Below, piece by piece: positions 53,513 to 64,000 of a DNA stretch of 64,000 nucleotides. The notes beneath the pieces are model-generated. The model made no database searches. It was not told the DNA's origin and was given only the letters and a program-made list of their open reading frames with translations. Positions within the stretch are counted from its first letter, which is position 1. Each line of letters starts with the position of its first letter. Source of the stretch: Prostheceraeus crozeri (lineage: Eukaryota > Platyhelminthes > Polycladida > Euryleptidae); assembly GCA_907163375.1 (NCBI GenBank), contig CAJQUW010003459.1, positions 175,010 through 239,009 of the forward strand, in the 5' to 3' direction. The translations under genes and the position numbers were made by a program.

Positions 53513-56032
53513 TATCTAGAATTCCATGCAAATTTTATTAAGTGATAGGATAGTTCAAAAAGTGCTAAAGATCTCAAAGCTGACTTGTATTGGCATCTTT
53601 TAATTTTATTTTTCCAATGCTTGCAAGTGACTCTCATCATACCTAGCCCGTACGTTTCCATGATGGTTTAATGAATTCTTTTGACTGGATGAGAAGAGAC
53701 ATAATAATGATATGCAACAAAAAAAATGGGAAAAAAAATTACAACGACTAAACTACTAAGTCAGAGGCGGATGAGACGTCGGATTTTTAATTGCTTCTAA
53801 AAATGTTAGTAGCAAAGCATATAAAGTAGGAGCTTCATTGTTGATTTTTTTTCTCAAAATCATAAAATACAATGCCTGAAATCATCAAGAAATGTAGAAA
53901 GTTCCAGAACAATGTCACCGCAATCTACAAGTTACTATGCAAGAAGGTCAACATCTCGACATTACTCTGCTTGAAGCAGTCTCTCTATGATGCTACAATT
54001 TTGCCGCGTGCCTAAAAGTAATTCGGATGGAACGCTGGCCGCTAAGATTCCAAAATAGAGATGTCGCAGAAATTGGGATTTTGTGGCTTAAGCTGATTTA
54101 CCATGAATTTGAAGTACAAAATTCTAAATATTTTAGGATAAAATATAATTTATCCAACCAGAACATAATTCATATACATTTATCAATTCATTTCAACTTT
54201 AAATTTCTGCATCATGAAACTGAAACATTTTGAAAATTAACTCTTTATCATAAAAATATTCGATGCATTTCCTGATATTGAGAAGAATGTAAAAAAAAGT
54301 GACGTAGGCAACTCCACGCGCATGTCACCATTTCAACAAATGGATAATATTCTGAAGCACATCGGAGCTTGTTTTCGATTGCACAAGCATCATCCTTGAC
54401 ACTTACATTTTCCAGAAAACATTCAATTTACCACGAAATTTGACATCCGTCACAAAATAACTGATTAAATATAAAAAAATGAAAACCAGAAAAATAGAAA
54501 GGTTGCCATTTTTATTATTTGCTCTTGTACTAATTTCAGATTTATTCAAATATAGCAGATGCATGCTACTCATTCCAGTCATAAATCGAGTGCCTCTTCG
54601 AAAGCAATCTCACTTTCTTTTATTTGGTTAAAAAAGTTGACATGTGGGACTGAAATTAAATGTGTAACGTCGTAACGGAAAAATGACATTTTTCGTTTCA
54701 CGACCTTCAACCTACCTAAAAAACTTGCAAAATTTGGGTGTAAAGCAAGGCAAGTGAATCATGTCACATTGTCTATTTTCAGATCCGCTTTATGTTCACA
54801 AATAGAGTTTATATGTTTAATAGAGCATTTTGAAAATCTTATCGTCGTAGCGATATGCGGTCACACTGTCAAATGGACGCTTATCAGCATCCGAACACTC
54901 ACGGTATGGTTTTGGTAGTAGACATTTTAGAGTTCGATGGGTTGATTCATAGGCACTCCGGTGCCGAATCGATTGAGAAAACGCCCATTAATGGAACATT
55001 CGCAATATCCTTTAATTTTTTGATTTGGCTAAAATTTCTGATCATTCATTTGTCCATCTACGTACACATGAGTACGGTGACTTGCATGAGTAGGCACCAA
55101 GTCTTTTAGGAGCTATTTTATTGTAACATGGCTCCCGCGCTTTTCAAAATTATGTCATACTAGGAATTATTTCAACAACTTTTTGAGAAGAAGATTCCAA
55201 GACAAGTGCTGTGACCTAATGATGTTCGAAATTGTAGCTCAGCATAGGAGTTACATGGAGTGCTCAAACTTTAACGAAAGAATGCAGCTCCAGTCTAATC
55301 ATTATAGATGAAAATATGTTTTCCAGTATCCTGAAAAATTGTGTGTTATTAGCTCGGTGGAAGAGGTTTCGTTCAAAAGCATTAAAGAAATGAGTACTAC
55401 TTTTATCAATATATAAGTAGCATGATTACTTATATCTGCATAGGGCCTATAGTCACATGATTTTTTTATGCTTCTGGGTAGCTGATTCTGATGATCCGTT
55501 TGTGGGCATCGACTAGAGAGCCTAAACTACTGAAAGTGCTATTAATGTCTGTAAAGGATGTTAACATTGAATATGCAAGACAACCGGAATTACTAGTCAT
55601 CTTTAGAATTGCAAGTGAAAAAGGGAAGTTTTAAAGAATGAACATTTTATATAAATTTATGTCTGTTATTTTTTTGATTAACTTAATTATCGTGCAGATT
55701 TTGCCAAGTTTTATACTTTTCTTTCAATCAGTTTGGGTTGCTCAAGATATCAGTGCTGCCAGTCCGACCTACCAACAATCAACAATTGCATGTAATGCAT
55801 TTACAGAAGACTACTCCTCTTACGGTCGCTGCGTGGGACTACATAGTCATTTGCGAAACACTACATGGCAAGGAATGATTTTCTGGACAAACGCACCACC
55901 GAAAAATAAAATCCAGTTATCCAAAACGAATTCATACACGTTGCGATTATCGGATTAGATCATATGAAGCTGCTCGACTTTTGCGAACAGAAACTGGGAA
56001 TGGAACCATGCGATGAGCATAAGGGCCAACCT
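53513..56032. other. Intron 2, unassigned
   Basis: No gene or element edge recognised. The frame at 55638-55958 starts with a hydrophobic leader-like stretch (VIFLINLIIVQILPSFILFF), but nothing else supports a gene. Confidence 0.5.
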
Positions 56033-56040
56033 CGTTGGAC

Positions 56041-56679
56041 GGACAGAATTAGATTCATCTCTGCGCGCGCTTTTGTTTCGGTTTCCTAGAAAGGGAGGAA
56101 TTGTATGTAACCCTAATATCGAAATGGCATCACATCACAGAATTAGACAACTTGCTCGTTCTCGAGAGGATGATGTCTGTATCGCTTCGCTATTGGAAAT
56201 GCGGCAAACCAATGAGCTGCCAGCAGATGGCACCAGAGCCAGTGAGATATACGTGCGTGCTGTGATATCACTTCGCACACATCGATGTCTGGCTTCGATT
56301 CAATGCATACACTATACAGTGAGCAATGCCGAGGAGAGAATGTGAAAAACATTCAAGTGAACTAATTTTCGTATGCATCCTACTTTCTTTTAATAATGAA
56401 TCGGAAGGGCCAATATTATGGGAAGAAAACTTGTGCGCAATGATCTGAATTCTTCGAATCTGAAGGAATGTTTGGCAATCGAAGCACTTCGCTGGAACTT
56501 CCCCACATTTAAATCCGCAAAGCAACGCACGAACTCCTTTTTTATTTCCTATCTCTGTAAGGTATCAGGAATTCCATTTTTGCCCACTTAATAGGTTCCT
56601 CTATGTCCCCGTCAATATTCGTATTAATCACACTTCTAGCAAACCCGAAGCAGATAAACAAAGTATTTAATTCTGTTTT
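56041..56679 (+). mobile_element. hAT-type family H, copy 3, with many small insertions
   Basis: Starts GGACAGAATTAG and ends TTAATTCTGT. It is flanked by CGTTGGAC (56033-56040) and CGTTGTGGAC (from 56680), an 8-bp duplication with two added bases. The body aligns with copies 1 and 2 but with many extra bases (for example GCAAACCCGAAGC against GCAAACCGAAGC, and an expanded segment after GCTGGAACT). The excess of insertions over substitutions is notable and is discussed in the findings. Confidence 0.8.
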
Positions 56680-57160
56680 CGTTGTGGACACCTGCAGGTC
56701 ACGAAGTGTCAACCAAATACATAAAGCCCCACTGCGTGCGATGATTCCTAGTTTGTTTGGAAGTTTTGCATGATTGAGACTTACCTACTTCATACCACTC
56801 ACTTAAAGAAGAGTGGTGTCCTAGAACATGTCCACAATAAAAGAAAGATTGAAAATGTCGCCTTAATTTCGCAGAAGGAAAAATAAAATTAGTGCAGCCA
56901 TGTCAAAAAACTGATGTTGCATTCGCCGCAACGTCTTGAACTTTGTCATAAAATGTTTTTCGCGTAAAATCGTCAATATTTTGCACTTATTTTCCGATGA
57001 TGCATCCTGTCATTTTGATCGTAAGCTTGATTGGAATACCATTCAGAATAATAATGAGAAAAATGGCATTACTTCTGATGAAAAAAAACTAAATTCCAAT
57101 TTCAGGAAATGCTGTGTGAAATAACGTAAAGACAGTGTGGAATTGTCCATATGTATTCGT
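56680..57160. other. Intron 2, unassigned
   Basis: No feature recognised. Confidence 0.45.
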
Positions 57161-57362
57161 GGTCTCCGTGGCGCAGTGGTTAAGTGCTTGGACCTAGCGA
57201 TCTTTTCGCTCCAGAGGTCGAGTCCCGAGAGTGTACACCAAACGGAAGTCGGCAGGAAAAGGCATCCGGACTAGAAGTACCACAACGTTCTAGAAAAGTC
57301 TGATTTATGCCAGCACGAAACCGTCCAATCCTCCAAAAGGGGAGTAGTAGTGACGTTTTTAA
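57161..57362 (+). mobile_element. tRNA-derived SINE, copy c
   Basis: GGTCTCCGTGGCGCAGTGGT begins with the A box (GTGGCGCAGTGG), then AGAGGTCGAGTCCCG (B box), GGAAGTCGGCAGGAAAAGGC, CATCCGGACTAG and AAAGTCTG. The tail ends AGTAGTAGTGACGTTTTT. It is the clearest copy of the family for reading the tRNA-like head. Confidence 0.88.
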
Positions 57363-57924
57363 AGCATTCATCTTTATTTTGCTGTGAAACCTCCGTAGTA
57401 AAATGGATTTTTACCTCATTTAAAACTCGTCACGTACGACTACCGCGTTAAGATGTCCAATTTGATCAACATACGCGAAAGTTTCGGTGCAACCGCGCAC
57501 AGGGCCCTAGTTAAAAAAACCAAGGTTTTTAACAACCAATGGTTCAAGCGGGTTCAGACGCTGGTTGAACCTTCCAATCCAAGTCAGCAGATCCACCGCC
57601 CAACCAATTGCTTCAACACGGAAGTAGTCCGATAGAGGAAGCGTTTAAATTCGAGATGGAAGAGATTGAAGCGAATATAATCATGTTCGCTAGACTTTTG
57701 TTGTAATGAAGAATGCTTTCATTCGACTAGCAGTTTATACACCGTGTATGGTCAAGAATTCATTTGGCTTTATGTTTGTGTTCTTTAATCCCGAATCCCC
57801 CCCCCGCATCCCTGCTTTCTTTGAAGTCCCCCCTTAATTCTTACAAACTCTTTACAATTTTTATATCCATGTCACGTAAAATTACACTTGCTACTGGAGA
57901 ATTATTCACATATTACTAATATTT
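57363..57924. other. Intron 2, unassigned
   Basis: A short frame at 57453-57635 has no family features. A C9 run at about 57798 may be error-prone sequence. Confidence 0.4.
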
Positions 57925-58162
57925 GGTGTCCGTAGCACAGTGGTTGCGTACTTGATATGGGACTAAAACTATAGAGCGAATCTCATGGTCCCCAGAGGTC
58001 GAAACCCCGGAAAAGTGTCATTGGAAGTCGGCAGGAAGGGCATCCGGACTACAAAGCACCACAAAAAAAAACGCTCCAAACAAAGTCTGACTTAAGTCAG
58101 CCAACCGTCCAAAGGAGAGAGAAAGGATGGCCCCCCCAGTAGGGGTAAAAAGTGACGTAAAA
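57925..58162 (+). mobile_element. tRNA-derived SINE, copy d, with inserted bases
   Basis: GGTGTCCGTAGCACAGTGGT (A box), AGAGGTCGAAACCCCGG (altered B box), GGAAGTCGGCAGGAAGGGCA, CCGGACTA and AAAGTCTGACTTA, ending AAAGTGACGTAAA. Compared with copies a and c it has extra bases between the boxes and at A and C runs. Confidence 0.82.
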
Positions 58163-58267
58163 TATAATCCGTAAAAACAGACAAAAAAATATTCCACAGT
58201 AAAGGACTCCAGATGACTGGAGAGTTTTGCATGAAATTGGAGGAATACTGTGGATTTCATTCCACAG

Positions 58268-58554
58268 GGCATCGTTGCTTCACGCTCGCTGTGTTCATTA
58301 CTTTCGACACAAACGAATCAAACGACAATTACGAACATTTCGAACATTTAATGGACAAAAAAGCAGGCCTGCTACAAGACGCTGCAAAGGAAGATGCTCT
58401 GCTCGTGATCTCCCAGCACCAAATCGTGCACGAGTGACCGGCGAAAGTATATATGGTCCTGGAGGGTTTATATCTCACCCAACCACACGGAGGGATACTA
58501 TCATGGTTAACCTTTCCCGAAATTTGTGAAGCTGAAAAAACAACAATGCACAAG
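58268..58554 (+). pseudogene. SPTLC1: SPTLC1 exon 3, readable only across several frame changes
   Basis: After TTCCACAG the exon opens GIVASRS, matching the expected GLQASRS directly after exon 2's AIRQ. Matching pieces then appear in shifting frames: HYFRH, NDNYEHFEHLMDKK, RARVT, YMVLEGLYLTQ (equivalent to FIVVEGLYMN) and FPEI. It ends TTMHK before a GTAAGT donor, in phase with exon 4's VRLFVDES. Length is 287 bases, against about 213 expected, so the changes are mainly insertions. Both splice sites and terminal phases are right. Either this exon is decayed, or the sequence here carries assembly errors. I favour errors, because neighbouring repeats show the same insertion bias. Confidence 0.75.
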
Positions 58555-60506
58555 GTAAGTTTCAAAATTAATTCGAAGGAAATTCTGAAAGCATTGGAAG
58601 CTGCACAAGGATTCACGGTTGTCCACAAGGCTTTATTGAGGTGATCTGCAAAAAACAAAACCGCTTGTATAATGGCAATCAATCAACAAAGATGATCAAA
58701 AGAGGATTTCCACAGGGAAAGCGCCATGAGCCCTTTCAAAATAGGAGCCCTTTTTAAGGAGCCTTTTTATGAGGCCCTATTTTTGACTCCTTACCTAATA
58801 CATTCTCTAAGAATTTCTTTCAAGGAAAACTTTCTCCCATAACGACCGCAGTGAATTGTAATTACTGACCTTTTTGGGAGCAATAGGAGATCAGAAAAAC
58901 TCGTGTAGGAGCAAACATCTTTCGGGGGGTCGAGTTGTACTCAAGAGAACAACATTCAGAAAGATGTTCTTTCTCAGGGTAGGGTGTCATCTTGGGCCTT
59001 TACTGGTTTGCATCGTTTCGATAGCCTAGCCCCTCCTTAGTGACAATAGTAAAATGATCAAATACGCCGACGGACGTTAGCAATTTTGCACTTCATCGTA
59101 ATTCTAGAGACGGCTCAATTACAGGCGATGGGGATCACGTGAATAAACTGGGCCACCGATATCAGGTCCCCAACCCTAAGTGTCTCACGCAGGTTGGCCA
59201 TATTTAAATACCCCCGAGGGGGTGGGTTTTGGGTTTTTTAAATAATTTTTTTGGTGGGTTTTTCAAATAGGAGGCTGTGTTAATTTAAATAAGTACACGT
59301 TAGATTGTTTGTCTTTTATATAAGGCAGGAGTTTTAAATCCAAGCTGTATATCATCAGATCGGAACTTCAACATGAACGACCGTTTATATTAATGTTTTA
59401 ATTGCACTTCTAGCCTTAATTGCAGCTCTAAAGGAACGGCTACGGAGCATTCGTAATAAAATTTTACAGTTATTCTATATTGCTGTTTCTGTGTGCTTTA
59501 ATCAGTCTGTTATATAATTTAATTTTCACGATCGTGGACTTTCCATACCTTGTTAAGTAATTTTTTTGCTTTTATTAAACATTTTTGGATCATTGATTTT
59601 AGTATGGCGAATCTTGCACGTGTTTACCATACGCTAGTTGTATCACTAAAATTTTGTTTTCATTGGAATTAATACTAAACTAAATAATCTACTAGTCAAA
59701 GTTACTTGCAATTTCATGTGGATTGTATTTATTATTGACCCACTTAGACGTTAAGTCTGAATTATGTTTTCTTATCTCATTCCGAAGACTTGTCTCGGTG
59801 TTATAAAAGGAATAAGCCGTGTTTACTTTCAGATAATGAAGAAATATATGTTCTGAGTAGTTTCATTCTTAATTAGAGTTTCCACCCTGTTGAAGCTCCT
59901 TTGAAGCTACTTGAGTATTATTTGCCCAACAACATTTGAGATGGAATTTAACAAGTCGTGAACATGGTCATGAAGCGACAAAGAGTTCTCGTCGTTCTCT
60001 TCGTTCGCGCGTCTTAATGCGTAGAAATCTCGATGCTCTCCATGCGTTAAATTGTGGAAAGTTTACATCACATTCGTTTTCGACCAGTGCTCTTGTATTG
60101 CTGTCCTGCAATTTGGTAAATTGCCTTTGTCTCTCTAGTATGCTGACTCGGTTGGAAATGGGGCCTTATGATAATCCGTGTGTCTCTCCCCAATCAACCG
60201 ATCCTCGAGGAGTTGCGGAATCTCATGTCGGAAAATTGTTCGCAAAGACTTATCAGTCCCTCACATTCTTTACCTGAGTGACTTCCTGATCTCGCAATTT
60301 CACCAAAAGCAGAAGCACAGTTTCCTGTCCGTCCACCTCCTGTGAAGACTAAAACGGACCGAGCAATTCTTTTTTTAAAGTTTTGTGCAAGTGACTTTGC
60401 TTTATAATTTTAGCCGTTCATTTCACTTTTATATTATTATTTTCATGCTTTTTGATTTGACGCACTCCCCGTGTCAAATAAAAGATGTCATTATTACTAT
60501 CATCCG

Positions 60507-60508
<2 letters not shown>
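58555..60508. other. Intron 3, 5' part, unassigned
   Basis: No gene or element recognised. The frame at 59936-60277 (+) has no family motif. Several homopolymer-rich stretches (G, C and T runs) near 58925 and 59210-59260. Confidence 0.45.
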
Positions 60509-60545
<37 letters not shown>

Positions 60546-60592
60546 TTTTTTTTTTTTTTTTTTTATTTTTTTTTTTTTTTTTTTTTTTTTTT
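60509..60592. repeat. 84-bp T tract with single G and A interruptions
   Basis: Almost pure T from 60509, broken by one G at 60545 and one A at 60565. It could be the poly-A tail of an inserted retrocopy on the minus strand or a poorly resolved homopolymer. Open frames across it are artefacts of the repeat. Confidence 0.9.
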
Positions 60593-63500
60593 AGGACTGT
60601 ATTGCTTTTAGGGAGCATTGAATGACAGGATATAGTACATGACGATGTCACAACATACAAGCGGTTTTTGGTTGGAAAAGTTGTAAAAAATATCATGATC
60701 TTTTAAAAATCGAGAAATTGAGCAGCTTTACCTGCGCCATAGGCCAGAGTGACTTCAAATAGGAACTCTTTAGAAAAGTGTTGTGCTTTTCCGCACTAAG
60801 ACGAATGAAGAAATTTGTACTTACTAGCAGTCGTTGTACAGGCTCCGATTTCATTTTCTGCTGGCGTCCACTCTCAAAGTTTGTAAACGGTAGAAGAGAA
60901 TATCTCGGATGCAACGTGGAATGTGGTGGGCAACGCTCTTTCATTCTTTGAAAAATTGTCAGAATTATGTGCAGTTACAGGCCTGACACACTACTCTTTT
61001 TTAAAAGAGTCTCTCTTTTTTACAGGATATTTGGAAATACTCTTATTTCACTCTTTTTCGCTTTTTTTCGTTCATATTGCTTGTAAATTTCTACATTTTT
61101 TTGTTACTAATGCAGGTGGTAGACAAAAGAGTTTGTAGCCCGTGACAAGTACCACCCGACTTTCATGTTTAGCACGGGACTGTTCGTAGGAATTTCCGTA
61201 TTGTACCGTTGTATTAGGACTCTACTGACTCTGTTTCGTGACGTGTATTATATCGGAGGAATCTCAAAAATATTCCCGCCGTCTTATCATACACGGGGCT
61301 GAAAAAAATAGAAAAAAAATAATTTCCGAACGAAATTAAGATAATACCTTCGACCGGAGACTGCTATCTAAAAAACGGACAATCAGTTATTTTATGTCTG
61401 GATTGACGATTTCTGATTTCTGATAAAAATCACTTGCTTTTCGAAACTTCAGTTTTCCCTTTACTTCAAACTCACGCTCGTGACAAGGATAGTTGCTACG
61501 TTTTTTCATGATTTGCTTAGTATGTTTCTTATTCGGCTTTTTCCTAAATTTTAGGGGTGCGCCCACATTTGGGAAGGGTAAACTTATCTATGTTTACATA
61601 ATTAGATAAATACGGTATGCATGCCTACATCGTTTACACCAGGGAAAGTATTGTGACACCCAGGAATTATGACAAAAAAAGAGCTGTAGACCTGATCAAA
61701 CAGGACATCGTCTGCTGGAAAAAAAGCGGAGAGATCGGTTGACCATCAAAGCATCTAGAGATAAAAGATGCAGCAAATGAGGAATGTGAAAAATTACAAT
61801 AAATATATTATCCAGGCTCCGTCGATAAAAAAAGCGGTCAAACGTTCTCCGCCATTGCGAGCAATGATCCTACGTGTAGGACAAAGCGATTTGTTGAACT
61901 GTTGATTTTTTCAAAAAAAACTCTCTTTCGTTGAATTGCTGGTGAATAGAAGCCGATTTCGGCTGAGAGTTATCTTCTGTTTCGTTTAATTTAAATATAC
62001 ATCTAAATGTTTATACGTGTATACTGTACATATAATTGTAAACTGTAATTTCTGATCTGCAAAATTAAAATATCTGTTGGTGGATGTGGATGGCTATAAG
62101 GGGGTTGAAGGGGAGGCCATCGCAAAAAAATATAAATAAAGATATAACATTGTACTAAGTACTCTTTTTTACTCTTTTTTCTGGTGGGACACCGTGGCAG
62201 GCCTGCAGATAGATCCCATCAAGCAGACCAATACCAGGGTTGGATATAAACCGGCTGGTTTTTTTGGCGGCCGGTGTAGTCAAAACCGGCGGGAATCAAA
62301 GCCGGATTGTCTCTCCCTGTAACCTACTAATTAAGAGTGGCAGCTGCTCAAAGGTAGACCGCTATAATTCCACTATAAATCATTCGATATTTCTCGATTT
62401 CCATGTGGAGCATTGACGGTTAGGGTTTACGGTGCTCCGGGTGAGCACGAGTACCCAATTAGCACAAAGAGAAAGATGCTGGTTTTCTCGTATTGTCTAT
62501 CCAAAATCGCTATTCTTTCAGTAATTAATTAGACAAATGTTCGTTCTTTGATATCATATTTTGTAAGCACATGAAAAGGATTGAGAGGCAATAGCGTAAA
62601 ATAACTCATTCTATGATTTGAAAAGAGCATTTTCGACTAGATAGGCTCTCCTGATCATGGACTTTCACAAAATTAATGTATGCTAGAGTATGCGATTTCC
62701 GGAAACTCTATTTAGATCGAGGACGTTTTAAATACTTAGATGCATGAAGTGTAAATCAATTGTCATGGAGGCGTAAGCTTAATCAAGCATCGACGTTTGG
62801 CCCTCACTGTCATCATGGCCAATTATCATAGTACTCATATCGTTCGAGTGAGATAACTTTCGTACAATCAAAATTAGCTGCAATAGATACTGGGAGCAAA
62901 AACAGCTGTGAATTCTGTAATAAATGGACATTATTAGTTATTGACCCAAACTTCTATGCGATGCCAAAACAGTTGTCCTTTGAACTATATTCCCTATAAA
63001 AACGGAAAAAAACAACATTATTGAATAAATTTTCATCATAGGTTGCAAAACGATAATTCCAAGTACCTAAACTTCCATCATCATCGCAACTTCAGTAATG
63101 TGCGATTTTGTCAGCCACTTTGAAAACAAAGATTGAAGAATAGTTTTCAATACATGGCTGGCGATCTTTGCGTATAAAATATTTTTTTTCTTGTTCATAC
63201 TCTTCAATTTTGACAACACTATTTTAACTGATTGAAAAATTTATTCTGGAATGAATGTGGTCATTGTCGACATAAGCTTAATTGAAATCATCGACGGGCC
63301 CGGAGGGTCTTCAAAATTTTTTTTGGCGGGCTGTGCGACGGTCCTAATCCTGAAGCGGACCCTCAACTCATTTTATGGGTCTGCTAAGGGAGAGGATATG
63401 AAGAGATAAGAATCAAAGATTTTTTTTTGCTCTTGTAAATAACAATCCAGACCATTCTCAAAACGTTTGCAGAAGTGTGCGTAATCGATGAGTCGATGCT

Positions 63501-63712
63501 GGTGGTCTACACTTTCAGTATTTTTAGACCTTTAATCGATATTTGCTATGTTTGTCTCGTTACATGTATAGCTAGTTGATAAAATAAATGATATACGATT
63601 TTGGAAAACATCGTATTCTTATTAAAAAGACGAAAGACGGGTAACCTATGCCCACCCCTGTATTTGTAAAGTACATCATGATAATCATTACTTCTGATAA
63701 TTCCTCCGTCAG
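60593..63712. other. Intron 3, 3' part, unassigned
   Basis: No gene recognised. CAGGGTTGGATATAAACCGG at 62233 resembles a hAT left terminus but has no partner. The intron ends TTCCTCCGTCAG at 63712. Confidence 0.45.
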
Positions 63713-63873
63713 GTTCGTCTCTTCGTCGATGAATCGCACAGTTTCGGTGTCTTGGGGAGAACAGGCCGTGGCATCACCGAACATTGGGGAGTGGACATTC
63801 TCGATGTGGAAATGATCACAGCATCATTAGAGAATGCTATCGGAGCGGGTGGTGGATTCTCAGTTGGAACGAA
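63713..63873 (+). CDS. SPTLC1: SPTLC1 exon 4: PLP-fold core
   Basis: Enters in phase 0 after CCGTCAG and leaves in phase 2 at a GTAAGG donor. It reads [40 protein letters not shown] and [24 protein letters not shown] is the SPTLC1 version of the PLP-enzyme motif. The catalytic Lys expected in SPTLC2-type subunits is absent from the [12 protein letters not shown] segment, as is normal for the non-catalytic LCB1 subunit. No frame problem is seen. Confidence 0.95.
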
Positions 63874-63910
63874 GTAAGGAATTGAATGTTTGTCAGCTTT
63901 CATCTCGTGA

Positions 63911-64000
<90 letters not shown>

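Noticed and set aside
55638-55958. Secreted protein gene with a hydrophobic leader
   Set aside because: Only a hydrophobic stretch supports it; no splice context, family motif or downstream gene structure.
60385-60696. Open frames of poly-Phe and poly-Lys across the T tract
   Set aside because: They are produced by the homopolymer and have no coding signal.
62233-62300. hAT left terminus CAGGGTTGGATATAAACCGG
   Set aside because: No inverted partner or target duplication found inside the window.

Overview
The window is AT-rich, intron-bearing animal DNA, almost certainly from an invertebrate whose lineage I cannot fix. It holds one recognisable host gene: the 5' and middle part of serine palmitoyltransferase subunit 1 (SPTLC1/LCB1 type), on the + strand from 25824 and running off the right edge at 64000. 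Four exons with GT-AG borders and matching intron phases are clear (25824-26108, 50210-50551, 63713-63873, 63934 onward). A fifth lies at 58268-58554 and is peppered with small insertions. The first intron is about 24.1 kb, and most of it that I can explain is transposon.

The rest is a dense, repeatedly nested transposon landscape. 1-25.8 kb (upstream of SPTLC1): a Tc1 3' end, a dispersed repeat (R1), a 166-bp tandem duplication, a TTAA-flanked piggyBac-like element, an internally deleted Tc1 element, a full-length mariner with three nonsense codons, a hAT-like element, and a 4.86-kb DNA transposon (16342-21205) with perfect 31-bp terminal inverted repeats (TIRs). That transposon carries ten copies of the 14-mer GTGACGAATGTTAC and a large TDSPTSQYRNK-type protein that I cannot place in a named superfamily. 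It is followed by Penelope-like (PLE) GIY-YIG fragments, one pair forming a near-perfect 428-bp-arm palindrome.

26.1-50.2 kb (SPTLC1 intron 1): a tRNA-derived SINE, a hAT element containing another hAT-type element (family H), a second inverted PLE locus, a third hAT-like element, a nest of hAT remnant / hAT with perfect target-site duplication (TSD) / P-like THAP element with perfect TSD, a Tc1 pseudogene, a second THAP/P-like pseudogene, a tRNA-like sequence, and a second R1 copy interrupted by a 5'-truncated non-LTR retrotransposon. Beside that copy, filled and empty versions of one Tc1 target site sit in tandem.

50.6-63.7 kb (introns 2 and 3): a degraded hAT element, two more family H copies (one inverted), two SINEs and a long T tract. 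Between about 56 and 60.6 kb, independent repeats and the SPTLC1 exon all carry excess inserted bases. I read this as a probable low-quality gap-fill rather than true decay of SPTLC1.

No CRISPR, operon or prokaryotic feature was seen. TSD and TIR calls come from reading the bases directly. Family names rest on remembered motifs and are marked where weak.
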